A stretch of DNA of 64,000 bases from Glacieibacterium frigidum (GTDB lineage Bacteria > Pseudomonadota > Alphaproteobacteria > Sphingomonadales > Sphingomonadaceae), in contig NZ_VJWA01000001.1 in NCBI RefSeq assembly GCF_007097155.1, positions 1,211,501 to 1,275,500 of the forward strand. The letters run 5' to 3'. This document shows, piece after piece, positions 7,436 to 18,518 of the stretch. The number at the start of each line of letters is the position of its first letter. Within the stretch, counting starts at the first letter, position 1. The notes under the pieces were generated by a model. That model was not told the DNA's origin. It made no database searches and was given only the letters and a program-made list of their open reading frames with translations. The position numbers and the translations under genes are program-made.

Positions 7436-9415
7436 ATGGCCGATCCGACCCCGCGCTCCCTCGCCAACGCGATCCGCGCGCTGAGCATGGATGCCGTCGA
7501 GGCAGCCAATTCGGGCCACCCCGGCATGCCGATGGGCATGGCCGACGCCGCCACCGCGCTGTTCACGCGCCACCTGAAGTTCGACCCCGCGGCCCCGAAC
7601 TGGCCCGACCGCGACCGCTTCGTGCTGTCGGCGGGGCATGGTTCGATGCTGATCTACAGCCTGCTGCACCTGACCGGCTATGCGCGGCCGACGCTCGACG
7701 ACATCCGCAACTTCCGCCAACTCGGGAGCCCGTGCGCCGGCCACCCGGAGAATTTCGAGCTGGAGGGCGTCGAGTGCACGACCGGGCCGCTGGGGCAGGG
7801 CCTGGCGATGGCGGTCGGCATGGCGATGGCCGAGCGGCACCTCAACGCGACCTTCGGCGACGACCTGGTCGACCATCACACCTATGTCATCGCCGGCGAC
7901 GGCTGCCTGATGGAGGGGATCAGTCACGAGGCGATCGGGCTGGCGGGGCATCTGCGGCTCGGGCGGCTGATCGTGCTGTGGGACGACAACCGCATCTCGA
8001 TCGACGGGCCGGTGAGCCTGTCGTCGAGCGAGGATACCGCCAAGCGCTTCGACGCCGCGGGCTGGCACGTCATGCACTGCGACGGGCTGAGCCACGACGA
8101 CGTCGATGCGGCGCTGACCGCCGCCAAGGCCGATCCGCGCCCGTCGCTGATCGCGTGCCGCACGGTCATCGGCTACGGCGCGCCGAAGAAGGCGGGCACC
8201 AGCGGCTCGCACGGATCGCCGCTGGGTGCCGAGGAGATTTCGGGTGCCCGCGCGGCGCTGGGTTGGGACAGCGCGCCGTTCGTTGTCCCGGAAGACATCC
8301 GCGACGCGTGGACGAAGCACGGCGCGCGCGGCAAGACGGCACACGCCGCGTGGACCGAGCGGCTGGCGGCGTCCGCCGACCGCGAACAGTTCGAGCGTCG
8401 TGCCGCGAACCAGCCGCCGCAGGCCGTGTACGACGCGCTCGACGCGCATATCGCCGCGCTGATCGCCACGCCGGCCAAGGTCGCGACGCGCAAGTCGAGC
8501 GAGATGGCGCTGGAGGCCGCGGTGCCCGCCGCGCCCGGCATGTTCGGCGGCTCGGCCGACCTGACGGGGTCGAACAACACCAAGACCAAGGCGATGCAGC
8601 CGTTCACCGCCGACGACTACGCCGGGCGCTACGTCTATTACGGCATTCGCGAGTTCGGCATGGCAGCGGCGATGAACGGTATCGCGCTGCACGGCGGCAT
8701 GCTGCCGTTCGGCGGCACTTTCCTCGTGTTCAGCGACTATATGCGCAACGCGATCCGCATGTCGGCGCTGCAGCGCACGCGCGTCATCTACGTCCTGACC
8801 CATGATTCGATCGGGCTGGGCGAGGACGGCCCGACCCACCAGCCGGTCGAGCATCTGCTGTCGCTCCGCGCGATCCCGAACCTTGCGGTGTACCGCCCGT
8901 GCGACGCGGTCGAGACCGCCGAGGCCTGGGCGCTGGCCATCGCCGACGAGCACCGCCCGTCGGTGCTGGCGCTGAGCCGCCAGAACCTGCCGCAGCTCCG
9001 CCTGACCGCGGCCGGGAACCTGACCGGCAAGGGCGGCTACCGCCTGCGCGACGCCGCCGCCGCGCGCCGCGTCGTCCTGGTCGCGACGGGGTCGGAGGTG
9101 CACATCGCCGCCGCCGCGGCCGACCTGCTCGAGGCCGAGGGGGTCGGCTGCGACCTCGTCTCGATGCCGTGCTGGGAGAATTTCGACGCCCAGCCCAAGG
9201 CATACCGCGACGATGTCCTGCCTGCAGACGCGCTGATCGTCTCGGTCGAGGCCGGTGTCACGATGGGCTGGGACCGCTACACCCGCGGCGGGCTCAACCT
9301 CGGCATCGACACCTACGGGGCGTCGGCGCCGATCGACGCGCTGTACGACCATTTCGGGCTGACGCCCGCGAAGATTGCGGCGCGGGTGCGCGAGCGGCTA
9401 CAGGGCGCGAGCTAA
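7436..9415 (+). CDS. tkt: Transketolase
   Basis: 659 aa, the usual length. The thiamine diphosphate domain is clear (SGHPGMPMG early, [14 protein letters not shown], then GDGCLMEG ... [10 protein letters not shown]). The pyrimidine domain contains [11 protein letters not shown], and the C-terminal domain [11 protein letters not shown]. It moves two-carbon units between sugar phosphates, linking the pentose phosphate pathway and glycolysis. First gene of the rightward tkt-gap-pgk-X-fba-thiE run. A palindromic repeat lies between it and gap. A loose TTGACC (7369) / ATAGGA (7393) promoter is possible upstream. Confidence 0.97.
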   Translation: MADPTPRSLANAIRALSMDAVEAANSGHPGMPMGMADAATALFTRHLKFDPAAPNWPDRDRFVLSAGHGSMLIYSLLHLTGYARPTLDDIRNFRQLGSPCAGHPENFELEGVECTTGPLGQGLAMAVGMAMAERHLNATFGDDLVDHHTYVIAGDGCLMEGISHEAIGLAGHLRLGRLIVLWDDNRISIDGPVSLSSSEDTAKRFDAAGWHVMHCDGLSHDDVDAALTAAKADPRPSLIACRTVIGYGAPKKAGTSGSHGSPLGAEEISGARAALGWDSAPFVVPEDIRDAWTKHGARGKTAHAAWTERLAASADREQFERRAANQPPQAVYDALDAHIAALIATPAKVATRKSSEMALEAAVPAAPGMFGGSADLTGSNNTKTKAMQPFTADDYAGRYVYYGIREFGMAAAMNGIALHGGMLPFGGTFLVFSDYMRNAIRMSALQRTRVIYVLTHDSIGLGEDGPTHQPVEHLLSLRAIPNLAVYRPCDAVETAEAWALAIADEHRPSVLALSRQNLPQLRLTAAGNLTGKGGYRLRDAAAARRVVLVATGSEVHIAAAAADLLEAEGVGCDLVSMPCWENFDAQPKAYRDDVLPADALIVSVEAGVTMGWDRYTRGGLNLGIDTYGASAPIDALYDHFGLTPAKIAARVRERLQGAS

Positions 9416-9418
9416 TAT

Positions 9419-9494
9419 TCGTCATCCCCGCGAAGGCGGGGACCCAAAGTCACAGATTTGGGACCTTGGGTCCCCGCCTTCGCGGGGATGACGA
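9419..9494. repeat. Large palindromic repeat (CGTCATCCCCGCGAAGG type), tkt-gap gap
   Basis: Two perfect 29-nt inverted arms (9419-9447 and 9466-9494) built around CCCCGCGAAGGCGGGGACCC and separated by 18 nt. Each arm also contains its own small hairpin (CCCCGCgaagGCGGGG). This is a dispersed intergenic palindrome of the sort very common in Sphingomonas genomes. A near copy lies at 13663-13782. It would fold in the tkt-gap mRNA and may stabilise or separate the messages. Confidence 0.9.
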
Positions 9495-9512
9495 CTGAAG
9501 GAGACGGACAGA

Positions 9513-10523
9513 ATGACCAAGATCGCCATCAACGGCTTCGGCCGCATCGGTCGCAACGTGCTGCGCGCGCTGGTCGCCAGCGGCCGCACCGACCTCGAGA
9601 TCGTCGCGATCAACGATCTCGCCGACGCCAAGATGAATGCCCTGCTGCTCAAGCGCGATTCGGTGCACGGCACCTTCGACGCCGAGGTGTCGGTCGACGG
9701 CGGCGACATCGTCGTCGACGGCAAGCGCATCCGCGTCACCGCCGAGCGCGACCCCGCCAAGCTGCCGCACGGCGAGATGGGCGTCGACCTTGTCCTCGAA
9801 TGCACCGGCCTGTTCACCGACGCCGACAAGGCGCGCGGCCACATCACCGCGGGCGCCAAGCGCGTGCTGATCTCGGCCCCCGGCAAGGGCGTCGACCTGA
9901 CCGTCGTCGTCGGCGTCAACGACCAGCTGCTGACCGGCGACCACCACATCGTCTCGAACGCCAGCTGCACGACCAACTGCCTCGCGCCGGTCGTCCGCGT
10001 GCTGCACGATGTCGTCGGGGTCCAGCGCGGCCTGATGATGACCATCCACAGCTACACCAACGACCAGTCGCTGCTCGACGTCTATCACAAGGACCCGCGC
10101 CGCGCCCGCGCCGCCGCCCAGTCGATGATCCCGACCTCGACGGGCGCCGCAAAGACCGTCGGCGAGGTCATCCCCGAGCTGAAGGGCAAGCTCGACGGCA
10201 TCTCGGTGCGCGTGCCGACGCCCAACGTCAGCCTGGTCGACTTCACCTTCACGCCGGGCCGCGCGACGACGATCGAGGAAATCAACGGCGCGCTGAAGGC
10301 CGCGTCGGAGAGCGGTACGATGGCGACCGTCCTCGACTATTCGGACGAGCCGCTGGTCAGCCACGACTACAACCACAACCCGGCGTCGGCGACAATCGAC
10401 AGCCTGGAGACGACCGTCCTCGACGAGCATCTGGTGCGCGTCGTTGCCTGGTACGACAATGAATGGGGCTTCTCGAACCGCATGCTCGACACCGCGTCGA
10501 AGATGGCCGCGCTGATCCGATGA
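9513..10523 (+). CDS. gap: Glyceraldehyde-3-phosphate dehydrogenase, type I
   Basis: 336 aa. The NAD-binding start is [18 protein letters not shown], the active-site segment is [12 protein letters not shown] with Cys152, and the C-terminal [12 protein letters not shown] is intact. It oxidises glyceraldehyde-3-phosphate to 1,3-bisphosphoglycerate with NAD and phosphate. AGGAGA lies just before the ATG. The stop overlaps the pgk start (ATGA), so the two successive glycolytic steps are translationally coupled. Confidence 0.98.
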   Translation: MTKIAINGFGRIGRNVLRALVASGRTDLEIVAINDLADAKMNALLLKRDSVHGTFDAEVSVDGGDIVVDGKRIRVTAERDPAKLPHGEMGVDLVLECTGLFTDADKARGHITAGAKRVLISAPGKGVDLTVVVGVNDQLLTGDHHIVSNASCTTNCLAPVVRVLHDVVGVQRGLMMTIHSYTNDQSLLDVYHKDPRRARAAAQSMIPTSTGAAKTVGEVIPELKGKLDGISVRVPTPNVSLVDFTFTPGRATTIEEINGALKAASESGTMATVLDYSDEPLVSHDYNHNPASATIDSLETTVLDEHLVRVVAWYDNEWGFSNRMLDTASKMAALIR

Positions 10524-11683
10524 TCCGCGGCCTCGACGACATCGGCGATGTGACGGGCAAGCGCGTGCTGGTGCGCGCCGACCTCAACGTGCCGATGGCG
10601 GACGGCGTGGTCGGCGACGCGACGCGGCTCGAGGCCGTGGTGCCGACGATCGCCGAACTGGCGGACGCAGGCGCGGCGGTGCTGGTGCTGTCGCACTTCG
10701 GGCGGCCCAAGGGGCACGATGCGAGCCTGTCGCTGCGCCCCGTCGCCGACGCACTGGCGGGTGTTCTCGGCCGTCCGGTGAGCTTCGACCAGCGCACGGG
10801 CGGCGCGCCCGGCAGCATAACCGTGCTCGAGAACACGCGCTTCTCAGCCGGTGAAGAAGCCAACGACCCGGCGCTCGTTGCCGAATACGCCGCGCTCGGC
10901 GATCTCTACGTCAACGACGCCTTTTCCGCCGCGCATCGCGCGCATGCGTCGACCGAGGGTCTGGCGCACGTCCTTCCGGCGTTCGCGGGCCGCGCCATGC
11001 AGGCCGAGCTCGCGGCGCTGGAGAAGGCGCTCGACAAGCCCGAGCACCCGGTCGCGGCGGTCGTCGGCGGGGCGAAGGTGTCTTCGAAGCTCGACGTACT
11101 GACCCACCTCGTGACCAAGGTCGACCACCTGATCATCGGCGGCGGCATGGCGAACACCTTCCTCGCCGCGCGAGGGGTCAACGTCGGCAAGTCGCTGTGC
11201 GAGCACGACCTTGCCGCCACCGCGCTCGACATATTGGCGCGCGCGGATGCCGCGCACTGCACCGTGCACCTGCCGTACGACGTCGTCGTGGCGAAGGAGT
11301 TCAAGGCGAACGCGCCCCACCGCACCGTCAACGTCCACGAGGTCGCCGCCGACGAGATGATCCTCGATATCGGCGAGGCCGCGGTCGAGGCGCTCGGCGA
11401 TGTCCTCAAGACCTGCCGCACCCTCGTCTGGAACGGCCCGCTCGGCGCGTTCGAGCTGACGCCGTTCGACACCGCGACGGTCGCGCTGGCGCGCATCGCG
11501 GCCGCGCTGACGCAGGCGGGGACGCTGGTCTCGGTGGCGGGCGGCGGCGATACCGTCGCGGCGCTCAACCATGCCGGCGCGGGCGACGATTTCACCTATG
11601 TCTCGACTGCGGGCGGTGCCTTCCTCGAATGGATGGAGGGCAAGCCGCTGCCTGGGGTCGTCGCGCTGGAGGGGGCCGCATGA
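10520..11683 (+). CDS. pgk: Phosphoglycerate kinase
   Basis: 387 aa. The N-terminal substrate-binding motif is [11 protein letters not shown], then [20 protein letters not shown], the hinge [12 protein letters not shown], and the C-terminal WNGPLGAFE and [12 protein letters not shown]. It transfers phosphate from 1,3-bisphosphoglycerate to ADP. The start is the ATG overlapping the gap stop by 4 bp; an earlier in-frame start inside gap gives a non-family N-terminus and is not used. Its own stop overlaps the next gene by 4 bp. Confidence 0.97.
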   Translation: MIRGLDDIGDVTGKRVLVRADLNVPMADGVVGDATRLEAVVPTIAELADAGAAVLVLSHFGRPKGHDASLSLRPVADALAGVLGRPVSFDQRTGGAPGSITVLENTRFSAGEEANDPALVAEYAALGDLYVNDAFSAAHRAHASTEGLAHVLPAFAGRAMQAELAALEKALDKPEHPVAAVVGGAKVSSKLDVLTHLVTKVDHLIIGGGMANTFLAARGVNVGKSLCEHDLAATALDILARADAAHCTVHLPYDVVVAKEFKANAPHRTVNVHEVAADEMILDIGEAAVEALGDVLKTCRTLVWNGPLGAFELTPFDTATVALARIAAALTQAGTLVSVAGGGDTVAALNHAGAGDDFTYVSTAGGAFLEWMEGKPLPGVVALEGAA

Positions 11684-12021
11684 CCGTCGATATCGAACGC
11701 CTGTGGGAAAAGCTCTACCCCGCGACGTGGAAGCTGGCACGCTCCGCCGACCCGATCCACGAGCGGCTGGGCGAGGCCTTCCGCGGCATCCGCGATCTGC
11801 GCGGCGAAGAATTCCCGCCCGAACAGCGCATCGCCTATAACGAGATCGTCGAGCGCATGACGCACGCCGGCGCGGTGGTCGATGCCAAGGGCGCGATCAC
11901 CACCGGCGCGGTCGCCAACACGCTCGCGACGATGTCGGAACGCGATGCGTCCGAGATCGCTGAGAGCCTGTTCGAACTCTTTGTCCAGATCGCCGAAGTC
12001 CATTTCGGCGACCCCAAATAA
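11680..12021 (+). CDS. Uncharacterised 113-aa protein between pgk and fba
   Basis: A mostly helical, acidic protein (starts [20 protein letters not shown]; later [20 protein letters not shown] and a helical C-terminus [20 protein letters not shown]). No catalytic motif, signal peptide or membrane segment is seen. It is coupled to pgk by an ATGA overlap and ends 22 bp before fba, so it is made with the glycolytic enzymes. I do not recognise the family. A structural or regulatory role beside these enzymes is only an inference from location. Confidence 0.75.
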   Translation: MTVDIERLWEKLYPATWKLARSADPIHERLGEAFRGIRDLRGEEFPPEQRIAYNEIVERMTHAGAVVDAKGAITTGAVANTLATMSERDASEIAESLFELFVQIAEVHFGDPK

Positions 12022-12043
12022 TCCAGCACGGAGCCTGCCGACC

Positions 12044-12952
12044 ATGACCCCCGCCGTTCGCGCCATTCTCGCCAACTACGAATCCGACAGCCCCGGCGTG
12101 AAGGGCAATCTCGCGCGCATCCTGATGCAGGGTCGCCTTGGCGGCACCGGCAAGCTGGTTATCCTGCCCGTCGATCAGGGCTTCGAGCATGGCCCGGCGC
12201 GCAGCTTCTCGGTCAACCCGGCGGCGTACGACCCGCACTATCACTTCCAGCTGGCGATCGACGCCGGCCTGTCGGCGTACGCCGCGCCGCTCGGCATGAT
12301 CGAGGCGGGCGCCGACACGTTCGCCGGGCAGATCCCGACGATCCTCAAGGTCAACAGCTCGAACAGCTGGTCGACGAGCATCAACCAGGCGGTGACCGGC
12401 ACCGTCGAGGACGCGCTGCGCCTCGGCTGCGCGGCGATCGGCTTCACCATCTATCCGGGGTCGGACGACATCTTCGAGCTGATGGAGGAAATCCAGCAGC
12501 TGTCCGCCGAGGCCAAGGCGGTCGGCATCGCGACGGTGATCTGGTCCTACCCCCGCGGCGGCGAGATCTCGAAGGCGGGCGAACTGGCGCTCGACGTCGG
12601 TGCCTATGCCGCGCACATGGCGGCACTCGCCGGCGCGCACATCATCAAGGTCAAGCTGCCGACCGACCATATCGAGCAGAAGGACGCCAAGAAGGCGTAC
12701 GAAGGCGGCGACTGGTCGACCCAGGCCAAGCGCGTCGCGCACGTCCGCGAGGCGTGCTTCGCCGGCCGTCGCCTCGTCGTCTTCTCGGGCGGCGCGGCGA
12801 AGGGTGCCGACGCGGTGTACCAGGACGCGCGCGACATTCGTGATGGTGGCGGCAACGGCTCGATCATCGGCCGCAACACCTTCCAGCGCCCGCGCGCCGA
12901 AGCACTGGCGATGCTCGACAAGATCGTCGCGATCTACAAGGGCGAGGAGTGA
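12044..12952 (+). CDS. Fructose-bisphosphate aldolase, class I (DhnA/archaeal type)
   Basis: 302 aa. The DhnA-type opening [18 protein letters not shown], a middle [16 protein letters not shown], and the strand [16 protein letters not shown] are visible. In this family a lysine on such a strand forms the Schiff base with dihydroxyacetone phosphate. The late GGAAKG and [14 protein letters not shown] form the phosphate-binding part. No zinc-ligand pattern of class II enzymes is present. Fourth enzyme of the tkt-gap-pgk-fba run. The start ATG at 12044 follows GGAGCCTGCCGACC. Confidence 0.93.
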   Translation: MTPAVRAILANYESDSPGVKGNLARILMQGRLGGTGKLVILPVDQGFEHGPARSFSVNPAAYDPHYHFQLAIDAGLSAYAAPLGMIEAGADTFAGQIPTILKVNSSNSWSTSINQAVTGTVEDALRLGCAAIGFTIYPGSDDIFELMEEIQQLSAEAKAVGIATVIWSYPRGGEISKAGELALDVGAYAAHMAALAGAHIIKVKLPTDHIEQKDAKKAYEGGDWSTQAKRVAHVREACFAGRRLVVFSGGAAKGADAVYQDARDIRDGGGNGSIIGRNTFQRPRAEALAMLDKIVAIYKGEE

Positions 12953-12980
12953 GCGCAGCGAACTCCCATCGGGCCGTGTC

Positions 12981-13661
12981 GTGAGCGAAGAAGAACTGAT
13001 CCCGCTCGATCCCGGCTTCGGCGAGCGGTTCGCGCGCGAGAAGCGGCCGCCGTGCCAGCTGTACCTCATCTCGCCGCCGGTGCTTGGGGATGACTTCGCC
13101 GACACGCTGGCGGCGGCGCTCGACGGCGGGCCGGTGGCGGCGTTCCAGTTGCGGCTCAAGGGCGGCGATGCCGACGTGCTGCGCTGGGCGGCGGCGCTGC
13201 AGCCGGTTTGCGCGGCGCGCGACGTGGCGTTCATCGTCAACGACCGCGCCGACCTTGCGAAGGCGTGCGGCGCCGACGGTGTGCACCTGGGGCAGGGCGA
13301 CGGGTCGGTCGCCGACGCCCGCGCGCTGCTCGGCCGCGAAGCGCAGATCGGGGTGACCTGCCACGCCAGCCGCCACCTCGCGATGGAGGCGGCCGAGGCG
13401 GGCGCGGACTATGTCGCGTTCGGGGCGTTTTACGACACCACCACCAAGCCGAGCGAGCATCGGCCCGAGTCGTCGATCCTGACGTGGTGGACGACGATCA
13501 GCCAGCTGCCCTGCGTTGCGATCGGCGGGATCACGGCTGCCAACGCTGCGCCCTTGGTGGCGGCGGGGGCGGACTTCATCGCGGTGTCGAACGCTGTGTG
13601 GGGCGATCCGCGCGGGGCGGGGGCGGCGGTCGCCGAGTTTGCGGCAGTGCTCGCTTCCTGA
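12981..13661 (+). CDS. thiE: Thiamine phosphate synthase
   Basis: 226 aa, TIM-barrel. The family motifs are FQLRLKGGD (phosphate/pyrimidine side), [20 protein letters not shown] followed by [24 protein letters not shown] and AIGGI. It joins HMP-pyrophosphate and thiazole phosphate to thiamine phosphate. The start is taken as GTG at 12981, 28 bp after fba, because the frame upstream runs inside fba. The N-terminus is ~15 residues longer than usual. No TPP riboswitch is seen; expression probably follows the glycolytic run, whose first enzyme Tkt needs TPP. Confidence 0.9.
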   Translation: MSEEELIPLDPGFGERFAREKRPPCQLYLISPPVLGDDFADTLAAALDGGPVAAFQLRLKGGDADVLRWAAALQPVCAARDVAFIVNDRADLAKACGADGVHLGQGDGSVADARALLGREAQIGVTCHASRHLAMEAAEAGADYVAFGAFYDTTTKPSEHRPESSILTWWTTISQLPCVAIGGITAANAAPLVAAGADFIAVSNAVWGDPRGAGAAVAEFAAVLAS

Positions 13662-13662
13662 T

Positions 13663-13782
13663 CGTCATCCCCGCGAAGGCGGGGACCCATAGACACCTGA
13701 CTTTCAGCGAAGGGCTGCGCGGCTAACGGCCCTTTAACCGAAGGCATGCGCCGTATGGGTCCCCGCCTTCGCGGGGACGACG
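13663..13782. repeat. Palindromic repeat pair (CGTCATCCCCGCGAAGG type) after thiE
   Basis: Left arm 13663-13691 and right arm 13754-13782 are 29-nt inverted copies with one mismatch, the same element as at 9419-9494 but with a 62-nt spacer instead of 18. It sits between the convergent thiE and MoxR genes, where it may act as a two-way transcript end. Confidence 0.85.
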
Positions 13783-13793
13783 GCTCTAGGCGC

Positions 13794-14645
<852 letters not shown>

Positions 14646-14699
14646 GGGCGGGCCTTTGGATCGGTTGACGTTCGCGTGAACGCTAGTGCGCGCGCGGCG

Positions 14700-15359
14700 T
14701 CAACGATAGGTGAAAATCGTCTCGACGCGCTGCGTGCCGTCCTTGCCCATCATCGACCCGCGGATATCGGCCACCTGTCGCACCAGCCGCGGGGTGTTGC
14801 CGTCGAGGCGGTAGTCGCTGACCGTGACGAAGCTTTCGACCTTCGCCACCAGCATCATGCGGAACGGCGCGCGGGCGGTCAGGCGCAGCTGCTGGACGTA
14901 GGGCCGCGGGCCGCCCGCGACGACGGCCTCGGCAATGAAATGCTCACTGACGTCCTTGCCGCTGGTTATCACCGAAGCCTTCGGCAGCGTCGCGAGCCGC
15001 AGCACGGTCCGTCCTTGTGTGTCGGTCGTCGCGGCCGCGCCCGCCAGCGTCGTCAGGCGGTGATAGCCGGGGACGTTCGCCGCGCTTGCCGCCTTGCGAT
15101 ACTTCGTAACGTCGCCGGGCGACGGCGGCTTGCCGTCGACGCTGACCAGCGTCCACGCCTTGCCGTCCCAGCGGTCGACGCGCGTCTGCGTCGCCTTTTC
15201 GCTGCCGCCTGCCTGGGTGACGGTGATCGTGCGGTCGTAAGCGAGCGCAGCGGGCGAGATCGCGCGCGCCTCGGCGAGGACGCGGTCGCGGACCTGCTCG
15301 GCCGGTGTCGCCGCCATGCAGAGGAAAGCCGCCGGAAGCGCCCAAGTCGTTCTTTTCAT
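14700..15359 (-). CDS. Secreted protein of unknown function
   Basis: 219 aa from the ATG at 15359. A basic-hydrophobic signal peptide is visible (MKRTTWALPAAFLCMAATPA), so it is probably periplasmic. The rest is beta-rich (AYDRTITVTQ; VRQVADIRGSMMGKDGTQRV) and ends with the strand ETIFTYR. I do not recognise a domain. Upstream frame extension to 15449 lacks a signal sequence and overlaps the promoter region of the divergent deacetylase-like gene, so it is not used. Confidence 0.7.
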   Translation of the reverse strand: MKRTTWALPAAFLCMAATPAEQVRDRVLAEARAISPAALAYDRTITVTQAGGSEKATQTRVDRWDGKAWTLVSVDGKPPSPGDVTKYRKAASAANVPGYHRLTTLAGAAATTDTQGRTVLRLATLPKASVITSGKDVSEHFIAEAVVAGGPRPYVQQLRLTARAPFRMMLVAKVESFVTVSDYRLDGNTPRLVRQVADIRGSMMGKDGTQRVETIFTYR

Positions 15360-15457
15360 GCCAGACCCTTGATCCAGTTCGCGACGCAGGCGTAACGAGC
15401 CGCCCGGTGTATCGCAAGCGGTTGCGTGCGTTCGGCAAGCCGCTACCAATCGCCGCG

Positions 15458-16456
15458 ATGATCATCGTCTTCGACCCCGCACAGCGCGCGCACGCCCCGG
15501 CCCGGGAACTCCACAACGGCAGTTTCGTCCCCCACGCCGATACCGTCGCGCGCGCCGACAACATGCTGGCGGCGCTGGGCGACTGGACGCTCGCCGTCGA
15601 TCACGGGATCGGCCCGATCGCGCGGGTTCACGGCGCCGACTATCTGGCGTTCCTGCAGACCGCGTTCGAAGACTGGCAGGGGGCGGGGCGGCCGGGCGAC
15701 GCGGTGCCATATGTGTTCCCGGTCGTCGGGCGGCGTCCGCTGAACCTCGACCGCATCGACGCGCGGCTGGGCCGCTTCGCCATCGACTGCGGCACGCCGA
15801 TCGCCGCGGGCACATGGCAGGCGGTGTACGCTGGCGCGCAGGTCGCGCTGACCGCGCTCGACCATGTCGGACAGGGTGCCGCGTTCGCGCTGTGCCGCCC
15901 GCCCGGCCACCACGCGGGAGCCGATTATTGCGGCGGCTATTGCTATCTGAACAATGCCGCGATCGCCGCGCAGGCCGCTGTCGATGCGGGCAAGCGCGTC
16001 GCGATCCTCGACATCGACTATCACCACGGCAACGGCACGCAGGACATCTTCTGGGAGCGCGCCAACCCGCTGTTCGTCTCGATCCACGCCGACCCGCGCA
16101 CCGACTACCCCTTCTACTGGGGCCACGCCGACGAGACCGGCGCCGGGGAGGGCGCGGGCGCGACGCTCAACCTGCCGCTGCCGCACGGTACCGGCCTCGC
16201 GGCGTACCGCCCCGCACTGGTGCAGGCGCTCGACCGCATCCGCGCCTTCGCACCTGATCTGCTGGTGGTCAGCTTCGGCGCCGACACATTCGTCGACGAC
16301 CCGATCTCGCACTTCGCGCTCCGGACTGCCGATTATCCGGTGATCGCCGCCGACATCGCCGCCCTCGGCGTGCCGGTCCTGATCGTCATGGAAGGCGGCT
16401 ACGCGGTCGACGCGCTGGGCGAAAACGTCGCCGCCTTCCTGTCGGGCTTCGACTAG
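15458..16456 (+). CDS. Histone deacetylase / acetylpolyamine amidohydrolase family protein
   Basis: 332 aa. The zinc hydrolase core is visible: CRPPGHHAG with the paired histidines 151-152, [13 protein letters not shown], then [19 protein letters not shown] with the metal Asp/His set, and late [13 protein letters not shown] and MEGGYAVD. Members remove acetyl or other acyl groups from amines such as polyamines. The start ATG at 15458 ([12 protein letters not shown]) matches the family; earlier in-frame codons lie in the divergent gene. Its 3' end overlaps the convergent rpoD by 4 bp. Confidence 0.9.
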   Translation: MIIVFDPAQRAHAPARELHNGSFVPHADTVARADNMLAALGDWTLAVDHGIGPIARVHGADYLAFLQTAFEDWQGAGRPGDAVPYVFPVVGRRPLNLDRIDARLGRFAIDCGTPIAAGTWQAVYAGAQVALTALDHVGQGAAFALCRPPGHHAGADYCGGYCYLNNAAIAAQAAVDAGKRVAILDIDYHHGNGTQDIFWERANPLFVSIHADPRTDYPFYWGHADETGAGEGAGATLNLPLPHGTGLAAYRPALVQALDRIRAFAPDLLVVSFGADTFVDDPISHFALRTADYPVIAADIAALGVPVLIVMEGGYAVDALGENVAAFLSGFD

Positions 16457-18504
16457 ACGTCGAGGAAGCTCCGCATCTTCCGGCTGCGGCTCGGGTGCTT
16501 CAACTTGCGCAGCGCCTTCGCCTCGATCTGCCGGATGCGCTCGCGGGTGACCGAGAACTGCTGGCCGACTTCCTCAAGCGTGTGGTCGGTGTTCATGCCG
16601 ATGCCGAAGCGCATGCGCAGGACGCGCTCCTCGCGTGGTGTCAGCGACGCTAGCACGCGGGTCACCGTCTCCTTGAGGTTGGCGTGGATCGCCGCGTCGA
16701 CCGGGATGACCGCGTTCTTGTCCTCGATGAAATCGCCGAGATGGCTGTCCTCCTCGTCGCCGATCGGCGTTTCGAGGCTGATCGGCTCCTTGGCGATCTT
16801 CATCACCTTGCGGACCTTCTCGAGCGGCATCGACAGTCGCTCGGCGAGTTCCTCGGGCGTCGGCTCGCGACCGATCTCGTGGAGGATCTGGCGGCTGGTG
16901 CGGACCAGTTTGTTGATCGTCTCGATCATGTGGACCGGGATGCGGATCGTGCGCGCCTGGTCGGCGATCGAGCGGGTGATCGCCTGGCGGATCCACCACG
17001 TCGCGTAGGTGCTGAACTTGTAGCCGCGGCGATACTCGAACTTGTCGACCGCCTTCATCAGGCCGATGTTGCCTTCCTGAATAAGATCAAGGAACTGCAG
17101 CCCGCGGTTCGTGTACTTCTTCGCGATCGAGATCACCAGGCGCAGGTTCGCTTCGACCATTTCCTTCTTGGCGATGCGTGCCTCGCGCTCGCCCTTCTGG
17201 ACCATGTTGGTGATGCGGCGGAACTCGCCCAGGTCGACGCCCGTCGCGTGCGAGATCTCGGCCGCCTCGCCGCGGATCGCGTCGACCGACGACACCTCGG
17301 CCGCGGCGAGCGACGCGAACTTCTTGTCGATGCCGCCGACGCGCGCCAGCCAGCCCTCGTCGAGCTCGTGCCCGACATATTCGTCGAGGAACTGCTTGCG
17401 GTTGATCTTGTACTTGTCGGCCAGCTTCATCATGGCCGTCCCGAGCACCAGCAGGCGGCGGTTGTAGCCGTAGAGCTGGTCGACCAGGAACTCGATCTTC
17501 GAGTTGTTGAAGTGGATCGACTGGACGCCGCGCGTCAGCTCCTCGCGCAGCTTCTGGTACTTGCGCTCGTCGGCGGCCGCGAACTCCTCCGCGCTGCCCA
17601 GCGCGCCGAGGCGGCTGACCTGCAGCTTCTGGAACTTCTTGTAAGTCGCTGTAATCTCGGCGAACTTCTCCAGCGCCTCGGGTTTGAGCTGCTCTTCCAT
17701 CTGCGCGAGGCTGAGGGTGTTGTCCTCGTCGTCGTCGTCGGGAATCGCGGGCTGGCCGTCGGGGCGCAGGCGGCGCTCGGTGAACTGGTGGACCTCGTCC
17801 TCGGGCTCGTCGGCGTTCGGCGTGTCGCTGACGTCGGCCTCGTCCTTGAAGGTCTGCGTCGGCAGGTCGCCGCCCTCGGCAGCCGAGGTCTCCTCGACCG
17901 GCACCTTGACCAGCATCGCGTCAAGATCGAGAATCTCGCGCAGCTGCATCCGCCCCTCGTTGAGGGCGTTCGACCATTCGATCATCGACTGGAAGGTCAT
18001 CGGGCTCTCGCACAGCCCGGCGATCATCGTGTTGCGGCCGGCCTCGATGCGCTTGGCGATCGCGATCTCGCCCTCGCGGCTGAGCAGCTCGACGGCGCCC
18101 ATCTCGCGCAGGTACATGCGGACCGGATCGTCGGTGCGGTCGAGCGGGGCGGCCTTGACGACGGGCGCGGCGACGGCGGGGTCGGCCTCCGCCTCTTCCT
18201 CCTCGTCGTCGTCGGCGGCGGCTGCGGGCGCGGCCTCGGCACCGTCCTCGGCAGGCTCGTCGTTTTCGATGAGGTTGATCCCCATCTCCGACAGCGCCGC
18301 CATGACGTCCTCGATCTGCTCGCTGGACATCTGGTCCTGCGGCAGCGCCTCGTTCAGCTCGTCATAGGTGATGTAGCCGCGCTTCTTGCCGCGCGCGATC
18401 AGCTTCTTGACCGACGATTCGTTCAGATCGAGCAGGGGCGCGCCGTCGCCTTCGGGGCCTTTGCCCGCAGTATCGTCACCCGAGCCGTTCGTCGTTTTCG
18501 CCAT
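16453..18504 (-). CDS. rpoD: RNA polymerase sigma factor RpoD (sigma 70)
   Basis: 683 aa, a full-length primary sigma factor. Region 1.1 (residues ~25-80) is followed by a highly acidic Ala/Asp/Glu linker. Region 1.2 contains [21 protein letters not shown] long non-conserved region follows. Region 2 carries [20 protein letters not shown] and [20 protein letters not shown]. Regions 3 and 4 end with [20 protein letters not shown] and a short tail SFLDV. It directs housekeeping promoter recognition. Downstream of dnaG by 14 bp, the common macromolecular-synthesis order. The acidic linker and long NCR are typical of alphaproteobacteria. Confidence 0.98.
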   Translation of the reverse strand: MAKTTNGSGDDTAGKGPEGDGAPLLDLNESSVKKLIARGKKRGYITYDELNEALPQDQMSSEQIEDVMAALSEMGINLIENDEPAEDGAEAAPAAAADDDEEEEAEADPAVAAPVVKAAPLDRTDDPVRMYLREMGAVELLSREGEIAIAKRIEAGRNTMIAGLCESPMTFQSMIEWSNALNEGRMQLREILDLDAMLVKVPVEETSAAEGGDLPTQTFKDEADVSDTPNADEPEDEVHQFTERRLRPDGQPAIPDDDDEDNTLSLAQMEEQLKPEALEKFAEITATYKKFQKLQVSRLGALGSAEEFAAADERKYQKLREELTRGVQSIHFNNSKIEFLVDQLYGYNRRLLVLGTAMMKLADKYKINRKQFLDEYVGHELDEGWLARVGGIDKKFASLAAAEVSSVDAIRGEAAEISHATGVDLGEFRRITNMVQKGEREARIAKKEMVEANLRLVISIAKKYTNRGLQFLDLIQEGNIGLMKAVDKFEYRRGYKFSTYATWWIRQAITRSIADQARTIRIPVHMIETINKLVRTSRQILHEIGREPTPEELAERLSMPLEKVRKVMKIAKEPISLETPIGDEEDSHLGDFIEDKNAVIPVDAAIHANLKETVTRVLASLTPREERVLRMRFGIGMNTDHTLEEVGQQFSVTRERIRQIEAKALRKLKHPSRSRKMRSFLDV

Positions 18505-18518
18505 TCAAACGTCCCAAT

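Noticed and set aside
7298..9352. Long frame antisense to transketolase
   Set aside because: Transketolase is intact and conserved; the antisense product has no recognisable domain.
9419..9494. Palindromes considered as a CRISPR array
   Set aside because: Only paired inverted arms are present; there are no regularly spaced direct repeats with unique spacers and no cas genes.
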